DNA from: DATHSN01 sp035464115
GTDB lineage: Bacteria > Actinomycetota > Acidimicrobiia > Acidimicrobiales > SKKL01
Reading direction: 5' to 3'
Assembly: GCA_035464115.1 (NCBI GenBank)
Contig: DATHSN010000396.1
Location: 1-18,067, forward strand
DNA: 18,067 nucleotides
The notes under the pieces were generated by a model, which saw nothing but the letters and a program-made list of their open reading frames with translations, searched no databases and was not told the origin of the DNA. The stretch's first letter is position 1. Each line of letters begins with the position of its first letter. A program made the translations under genes and the position numbers. Below, piece by piece: positions 14,674-18,067 of the stretch.

Positions 14674-14713
14674 CACGCCCGGTGTCACACCCCTGGGGCA
14701 CACTCCAGGCGTG
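14674..14713 (+). promoter_or_regulatory. Triple palindrome at the RecB-like gene promoter
   Basis: Three imperfect copies of a CCnGG-centred palindrome with CAC/GTG-like flanks lie in tandem: CACGCCCGGTGT (14674-14685), ACACCCCTGGGG (14687-14698) and ACACTCCAGGCGTG (14700-14713). The centres are 14 and 13 bases apart. The last copy overlaps a weak -10 candidate (CACACT, 14699-14704) and the start codon. An operator or a terminator for the preceding gene are both possible. Confidence 0.35.
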
Positions 14714-15604
14714 GCCATCGACGAACCCCTCCTCGATCTCGGTCTGACCGATCTGGCCGACGACACGCCGGTGGGGCTGCCCCGCGCCCTGTCGCCATCG
14801 GGCGCGAGCACCTTCGAGCAGTGCGCGCGCCGCTGGCGCTTCCGCTACATCGACCGGTTGCCCGAGCCGCCGGGCGAGGCGGCACTGGTCGGCACCTTCG
14901 CCCACCGGGTCCTCGAGCTGCTGCTCGCCGAGCCCGCCGCGGGGCGCACCATCGAGCGGGCCAAGGCCATCGCCCGCGAGGTGTGGCCCTCCACCCGGCG
15001 CCATCCCGACTACCGGGCCCTGGGCCTCGACGAGGCCGGCGAGCGCGCGTTCCGCTGGAAGGGCTGGCTCGCCGTCGAAGGCTTGTGGGCCCTCGAGGAC
15101 CCGGCCACCGTGGTGGTGCGCGCCACCGAGCGCCGGGTCCGCGCCGAGCTCGGCGGGGTCCCCTTCCTGGGGGTGGTCGATCGCCTCGACGAGTGCGACG
15201 ACGGCCTCGTGGTCACCGACTACAAGTCGGGCCGGCCGCCGTCGGCCCGCTTCGCGGCCGACAAGCTCGGCCAGGTGCTGCTCTACGCGGCCGCCATCAC
15301 CGCCGCCGACGGCGAGGCCCCGGTGCGGGCCCGGCTCGTCTACCTGGGCGCCGACATCATCGAGGTCGAGGCCACCCCCGACGCGGTGGCCGGTCCCGTG
15401 GCGGCGCTGCAGCGCACCTGGGACGCACTGGTCACCGCGTTGGCCGACGACGAGTTCGCGCCCCGCCCGGGGCCCCTGTGCGGTTGGTGCCCCCACGTGG
15501 CCCGGTGCCCCGAGGGTCGCATCGAGGTCCGACGCCGCCGCGACCAGGGGCGCCTGCGCGACGACGCGCCCGCCCTCGCGCTGGTCGCTGCTCACGCTGA
15601 GTGA
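14711..15604 (+). CDS. RecB-like PD-(D/E)XK nuclease with predicted Fe-S cluster
   Basis: A 297-residue stand-alone nuclease domain of the RecB/AddB/Cas4 type. LSPSGASTFEQCARRWRFRY (27-46) carries Cys38 and is the usual start of these domains. His65 (GTFAHRVLE), Asp157 (GVVDRLDE) and Asp170/Lys172 (TDYKSG) form the PD-(D/E)XK metal site, with the QxxxY motif at Gln188/Tyr192. Cys257, Cys260 and Cys266 (CGWCPHVARC) plus Cys38 match the four-cysteine [4Fe-4S] staple of AddB and Cas4. It has no helicase domain, so it probably acts with a separate partner in DNA repair; no Cas gene or CRISPR array is near. GTG 14711 starts just after the palindromic region and has no Shine-Dalgarno site. The longer frame from 14666 is less likely. 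Confidence 0.88.
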   Translation: MAIDEPLLDLGLTDLADDTPVGLPRALSPSGASTFEQCARRWRFRYIDRLPEPPGEAALVGTFAHRVLELLLAEPAAGRTIERAKAIAREVWPSTRRHPDYRALGLDEAGERAFRWKGWLAVEGLWALEDPATVVVRATERRVRAELGGVPFLGVVDRLDECDDGLVVTDYKSGRPPSARFAADKLGQVLLYAAAITAADGEAPVRARLVYLGADIIEVEATPDAVAGPVAALQRTWDALVTALADDEFAPRPGPLCGWCPHVARCPEGRIEVRRRRDQGRLRDDAPALALVAAHAE

Positions 15605-15750
15605 GGGAACGCACCGCCAATCCCCCGCTGAGCGCGCGACGTGGTGGGCCATTCGGCTCATCGACCACCGAGCGCGGCCGTCGGGCGTATCGCCTGGTCC
15701 TCCGACGGCGATGTCAGAGGTGAACACCAGCGCCACGCACGGAGATCCCC
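15605..15750. other. Spacer without a recognised feature
   Basis: This 146-bp stretch between the RecB-like nuclease stop and the small membrane protein start has no long hairpin and no convincing -10 element. A promoter for the downstream gene is expected here but was not identified. Confidence 0.4.
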
Positions 15751-16014
15751 ATGTTCAGCTCGCTCATCCTCGGTTCCGGCTCGTTCCCGCAGCGGCGGGC
15801 CCACGAGCTCGTCCTCGCCGCCGCCGGCTGGGTGGGGTTCGTCGTCGCCCTGGTGGCGGGTTGGCCGACCGGGCTCGCCGTGGTCGCGCTCGGCTACGGC
15901 GCCGCTGCCGTCTCGGCCCGCCGCGCCCCGCGCGCCCCCGAGGTGCCCGACGAGATCGACCTGCGGATGGAACGCGTGCTCGACCGCCTCGCCGACGCCC
16001 CGCCCCGCTCCTGA
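15751..16014 (+). CDS. Small two-helix membrane protein
   Basis: An 87-residue protein of unknown family. After a short N-terminus (MFSSLILGSGSFPQRRAHE) come two closely spaced hydrophobic segments between about residues 20 and 57. The first includes LVLAAAGWVGFVVALVAGW and the second TGLAVVALGYGAAAVSA. A charged cytoplasmic tail of about 30 residues follows (RRAPRAPEVPDEIDLRMERV and onward). GGAG with suitable spacing precedes ATG 15751. Codon use is like that of the neighbours, so I take it as real. It lies 102 bp before the ECF sigma gene on the same strand, but there is no direct evidence that they work together. Confidence 0.65.
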   Translation: MFSSLILGSGSFPQRRAHELVLAAAGWVGFVVALVAGWPTGLAVVALGYGAAAVSARRAPRAPEVPDEIDLRMERVLDRLADAPPRS

Positions 16015-16116
16015 CCCACCCGCGGCGCCGGATCAGCCCGGCGACCCGGCCGTGCGATCGGTGCACCACCGCCCGACGCTGCTGAAGTCGGCCGCCATCT
16101 GCGACGATGGACCACC

Positions 16117-16752
16117 ATGGCCATCGGCGAGCACTTCCACGCGGTGCTCGCCGGCGCGCAAGCGGGCGATCACGAAGCGCTCGAAGCGCTCTACCGCGAT
16201 CTGTCGCCCCTGGTGCTCGGCTACCTGCGCGCCAACGGATCGAAGGAGCCCGAGGACCTCACCGCCGAGGTGTTCATCGCCGTCGTGCGTGGGATCGCCC
16301 GCTTCGAGGGCGACGAGACGTCGCTGCGCTCGTGGATCCTCACCATCGCCCACCGCCGCCTCACCGACGAGTTCCGGCGTCGGGGACGACGCCCGGAGGA
16401 CCCCCTCGAGCCGGGTGCGTTGCGCGAGCGGCTCCGGGTCGCCGCTGACACCGCCGAGAGCGAGGCCCTCGAGCGCTTGTCCTCGGCCGGGGTCATCGAG
16501 GCCCTCGAGCGCCTCACCCCTGATCAACGAGCCGTGATCACGTTGCGGGTCATCGCCGATCTCCCGATCAAGGAGGTGGCCGAGATGCTCGACAAGCCGA
16601 TCACGGCCGTGAAGAGCCTCCAGCACCGGGCCCTGGCCACGCTGAGTCGACAGCTCGGGGAGGCCGCCGAACCGCTTACCACTTTGAGTGACAATCCCGC
16701 CACCCAGGGGCGAGGTGCCCGTATCGGAACCCGGCCCGGGAGCGATGACTGA
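16117..16752 (+). CDS. ECF-type RNA polymerase sigma factor (sigma-70 family)
   Basis: A 211-residue group 4 sigma factor. Region 2 spans about 23-90: EALEALYRDLSPLVLGYLRA, then EDLTAEVFIAVVRGIARF and SWILTIAHRRLTDEFRR. Region 4 spans about 125-178, with LERLTPDQRAVITLRVIADL, the IKEVAEMLDKP helix-turn-helix and AVKSLQHRAL. A linker of about 35 residues separates them, and there is no region 3. About 30 residues beyond region 4 are non-conserved and Gly/Arg-rich. It should direct RNA polymerase to a small regulon, and its downstream neighbour two bases away is a membrane protein that is probably its anti-sigma factor. ATG 16117 has no clear Shine-Dalgarno site. Confidence 0.93.
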   Translation: MAIGEHFHAVLAGAQAGDHEALEALYRDLSPLVLGYLRANGSKEPEDLTAEVFIAVVRGIARFEGDETSLRSWILTIAHRRLTDEFRRRGRRPEDPLEPGALRERLRVAADTAESEALERLSSAGVIEALERLTPDQRAVITLRVIADLPIKEVAEMLDKPITAVKSLQHRALATLSRQLGEAAEPLTTLSDNPATQGRGARIGTRPGSDD

Positions 16753-16754
16753 CC

Positions 16755-17684
16755 GTGGGCGGACAGCTCGATCCGGCGGCCCGAGAGCCGATCAGCGACG
16801 ACGAGCAGATGCTCGCGCTCGCCGACGACCTCCGAGCGGTGTGGACCACCCCTCCCGACGAGGCCACGGCCCGACGCCATCTCGACGCGATGTTCGCCGC
16901 CGTCCCGACCTCGGCCACCCGGTCCGACGACGAGCGGCTCCTCGCGCTCGCCGCCGACCTCCGAGCGGTGTGGACGACCCCTCTCGACGAGGACCTGACG
17001 CAGCGCCACCTCGCCGCGATGTTCGCCGCCGTGCCCGCCTCGGCCACCCGGTCCGACGACGCACCGCTGGCACCGGTCATCCCGTTCCGCCGCCGTCGGG
17101 TGGCCATCGCGGCGGCCGCCGTCGCGCTCACCGTCGGCGCCACCGGCGGCCTGGCCGCGGCCAACACCTTGCCTCCCGCCCTCCAGGACGCCGTGTCGAG
17201 CGCGGCCTCCATCGTCGGGTTCGACCTCCCGTCCTCGGCCGACCGCGGCGACGCGCCCGGGCAGCTGGTCGAGAACCCGGGCCGTGATGACGGCTCCGTC
17301 CCCGGCGAGAACGACCCGCCGGGCGCCTCGGGCTTCGCCCCCGGCCAGACCGAGAGCACCCCGGGCCAGAGCGGCACCGCCCCTGGCCAGAGCGTCGAGA
17401 ACCCGGGGCGCGACGATGGTCCGCCCCCCGGCCAGACCGGGACCACCCCGGGCCAGAGCGGCACCGCGCCAGGCCAGCAGCCCGAGAACCCCAGCGTCAC
17501 CGCCCCCGGGCAGGGCACCGACGACGGCCCCGACGTCGAATCGTCGACGTCGACCCTCGAGTCGGAGAAGCCCAGCGCCACCGCACCTGGCCAGGACGGC
17601 AACACGCCCGGCCAGGGCGGCGCCGAGCCGCCGGGCCAGCAGGACGGCCAGTCGCCGAGCGCGACCCGTCCTGGGCGCCCGTAG
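16755..17684 (+). CDS. Putative membrane anti-sigma factor with duplicated N-terminal module and PGQ-repeat outer region
   Basis: A 309-residue single-pass membrane protein, starting two bases after the sigma factor stop. Residues 14-56 and 57-99 are a tandem duplication of a 43-residue unit with 33 identical positions. Each copy holds LRAVWTTP and AMFAAVP segments and is likely helical. A basic stretch (RRRR, 112-115) precedes one hydrophobic segment at about 116-137, so the duplicated part should be cytoplasmic. The rest, about 170 residues, is low-complexity and Gly/Pro/Gln-rich, with 11 PGQ motifs and a repeated VENPGRDDG, and would lie outside the membrane. Position and topology suggest an anti-sigma factor, with the duplicated units as candidate sigma-binding modules. 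No HxxxCxxC zinc motif of ZAS-type anti-sigma factors is present. The assignment is inference; no family was recognised. Confidence 0.7.
   Translation: MGGQLDPAAREPISDDEQMLALADDLRAVWTTPPDEATARRHLDAMFAAVPTSATRSDDERLLALAADLRAVWTTPLDEDLTQRHLAAMFAAVPASATRSDDAPLAPVIPFRRRRVAIAAAAVALTVGATGGLAAANTLPPALQDAVSSAASIVGFDLPSSADRGDAPGQLVENPGRDDGSVPGENDPPGASGFAPGQTESTPGQSGTAPGQSVENPGRDDGPPPGQTGTTPGQSGTAPGQQPENPSVTAPGQGTDDGPDVESSTSTLESEKPSATAPGQDGNTPGQGGAEPPGQQDGQSPSATRPGRP
16794..17051 (+). repeat. In-frame tandem duplication of 129 bp
   Basis: Two adjacent 129-bp units (16794-16922 and 16923-17051) encode the two 43-residue copies. They begin with Ser-Asp-Asp-Glu and end with Ser-Ala-Thr-Arg, and stretches such as gacctccgagcggtgtgga are identical. 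A partial third start (Ser-Asp-Asp) follows. The protein-level divergence (10 of 43 positions differ) suggests the duplication is not very recent. Confidence 0.85.
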
Positions 17685-17700
17685 GCCGCAGCGCCCGCCG

Positions 17701-17719
17701 GTCGGCGCCGCGCGCCGAC
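17701..17719 (+). terminator. Hairpin after the sigma/anti-sigma unit
   Basis: GTCGGCGC (17701-17708) pairs perfectly with GCGCCGAC (17712-17719) around a three-base loop, 16 bases after the stop codon of the putative anti-sigma gene. It is a likely terminator for that transcript; no T-tract follows. Confidence 0.5.
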
Positions 17720-17901
17720 GACGCTGCCCCCAGGGCCGACCACATTTCAGCGCACCGGGCCGTATCCCCTGCGCGACGACCAGCGATGACGCTCGTGTAC
17801 GTGGTGCGCGACACCACGAACAGGACTCTCGGCCTGGCGGGTCGCACACCCTCGCCGCCCGCCGCCATCCGCTCGTCGGATGGTCGCCCGGGCCGAGATC
17901 T

Positions 17902-17938
17902 CCGGGGGCCCGGCACTCGTGGCGTGCCGGGCCCCCGG
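17902..17938. terminator. Strong 15-bp hairpin upstream of the htpX-like gene
   Basis: CCGGGGGCCCGGCAC (17902-17916) pairs perfectly with GTGCCGGGCCCCCGG (17924-17938) around the loop TCGTGGC. It is followed by GCGTTCTC and ends 14 bases before the htpX -10 element. It should insulate that promoter from upstream transcription. The nearest upstream stop codon is more than 200 bp away. Confidence 0.7.
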
Positions 17939-17952
17939 GCGTTCTCCCCCGA

Positions 17953-17958
17953 TACCCT
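17953..17958 (+). promoter_or_regulatory. -10 element of the htpX-like gene
   Basis: TACCCT lies six bases before a GTG at 17965 and 26 bases before the htpX-like start at 17985. Transcription starting near 17965 would leave a leader of about 20 bases containing GAGGG before GTG 17985. Confidence 0.5.
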
Positions 17959-17964
17959 CGGGCC

Positions 17965-17997
17965 GTGACCGCGTCGAGGGTGCCGTGTACGAGCTGA
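17965..17997 (+). CDS. Possible 10-codon leader ORF overlapping the htpX start
   Basis: GTG 17965 sits six bases after TACCCT, where a leaderless mRNA would begin, and encodes VTASRVPCTS before a TGA at 17995-17997. It overlaps the first 13 bases of the htpX-like frame out of phase. It may simply be the transcript start with no translation. Evidence is positional only. Confidence 0.25.
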   Translation: MTASRVPCTS

Positions 17998-18067
17998 TCG
18001 CCCGCAACCGCCGAGCCAGCTGGCTGCTCCTGCTGGCCAGCTTCGTGCTGCTCGTCATCGTCGCCAC
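17985..18067 (+). CDS. htpX: HtpX-like M48 membrane metalloprotease, N-terminal fragment (partial)
   Basis: GTG 17985 opens a frame that runs off the window end. The 27 visible residues begin VYELIARNRRASW and continue as a hydrophobic helix (LLLLASFVLLVIVA). This matches the very characteristic start of HtpX proteases (M-Y-E-x-I-A-x-N-K/R-R followed by the first membrane helix). HtpX is an integral membrane zinc protease that degrades misfolded membrane proteins; the HExxH motif would lie beyond the window. GAGGG ends four bases before the start, a slightly short spacing. A promoter at 17953 lies just upstream. The assignment rests on the N-terminus alone. Confidence 0.7.
   Translation, partial: MYELIARNRRASWLLLLASFVLLVIVA

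Larger units (their letters stand above)
17685..17984. other. 300-bp spacer with hairpins, no convincing gene
   Basis: Between the putative anti-sigma gene and the htpX-like gene this region holds a short hairpin at 17701-17719, a small hairpin CCATCC/GGATGG at 17865-17883, and a very strong hairpin at 17902-17938. Near its end is a -10 element at 17953. A 60-codon frame from ATG 17786 runs through the strong hairpin and looks unlike a gene. A small untranslated RNA ending at the strong hairpin is possible, but there is no recognised RNA family. Confidence 0.5.

Noticed and set aside
14711..15604. Cas4 of a CRISPR adaptation module
   Set aside because: The nuclease motifs and cysteines resemble Cas4, but no cas1, cas2 or repeat array is present and the protein is longer than most Cas4 proteins.
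16794..17670. Possible CRISPR-like or satellite repeat array
   Set aside because: The repeats are in frame within one coding sequence (a 43-residue duplication and PGQ motifs), with no constant repeat and unique spacer pattern.
16676..17849. Long minus-strand frames opposite the putative anti-sigma gene
   Set aside because: Gly/Pro/Ser-rich sequence is what the complement of PGQ repeats produces; the plus-strand gene has a start directly after the sigma factor and sensible topology.
17740..17900. Possible tRNA or known small RNA
   Set aside because: I found no T-loop (GGTTCGA-like) or cloverleaf pairing on either strand and no recognised RNA family motif.
17786..17968. 60-codon plus-strand ORF before the htpX-like gene
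   Set aside because: It reads through the strong hairpin at 17902-17938 and overlaps the htpX promoter, with no ribosome-binding site and Pro/Arg-rich low-quality sequence.

Overview
The window is very GC-rich with strong G/C bias at third codon positions and many GTG starts. It lacks canonical operons that would fix the taxonomy. Several features point to a high-GC actinobacterium: a polyphosphate-type glucokinase, an EF-G2 (FusA2)-type factor, a ferrochelatase with cysteines placed as in Fe-S enzymes, and a Zincin_1 metallopeptidase of the actinobacterial type. My guess is Acidimicrobiia, which is inference. Almost everything reads as ordinary chromosome. There is no transposase, integrase, phage gene, CRISPR array, tRNA or rRNA.

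Layout. 1-78 (-): 5' end of an unknown acidic protein. 153-1256 (+): fusion of a peptidase S51-like domain with a GNAT acetyltransferase domain. 1269-3274 (-): SDR oxidoreductase, small nitroreductase and flavodoxin-like protein, with a two-copy 60-bp-period hairpin repeat between the last two. 3369-4433 (+): ferrochelatase, convergent with a Cof-type HAD phosphatase (4488-5336, -). 5462-7316 (+): possible 13-codon leader ORF, MetY-type O-acetylhomoserine sulfhydrylase and CoA-binding protein, joined by stop/start overlaps. 7359-10608 (-): EF-G2-like GTPase and pirin. 10753-13114 (-): pgi and ppgK, one base apart, so phosphorylation of glucose with polyphosphate and its isomerisation to fructose-6-phosphate are encoded together. 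13172-15604 (+): Zincin_1 metallopeptidase, SDR with an altered active site, Dabb-domain protein and RecB-like Fe-S nuclease. 15751-17684 (+): small membrane protein, ECF sigma factor and a membrane protein that is probably its anti-sigma factor. The last carries a 43-residue tandem duplication on the cytoplasmic side and a PGQ-repeat outer region. 17985-end (+): start of an HtpX-like membrane protease.

Two translation-start styles are visible. One group has a clear GGAGG-type Shine-Dalgarno site: nitroreductase, flavodoxin, EF-G2 and pgi. The other group has no Shine-Dalgarno site but a TAnnnT-like -10 element 6-7 bases before the start codon, as expected for leaderless mRNAs: HAD phosphatase, pirin, the SDR at 13587 and probably the gene at 1-78. 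Two genes (metY and htpX) may have leaderless short ORFs that overlap the main start codon. The least ordinary items are the S51-GNAT fusion, the duplicated putative anti-sigma factor, the hairpin repeat pair, the overlapping leader ORFs and a triple palindrome in front of the RecB-like gene. I saw no clear undescribed multi-gene system.
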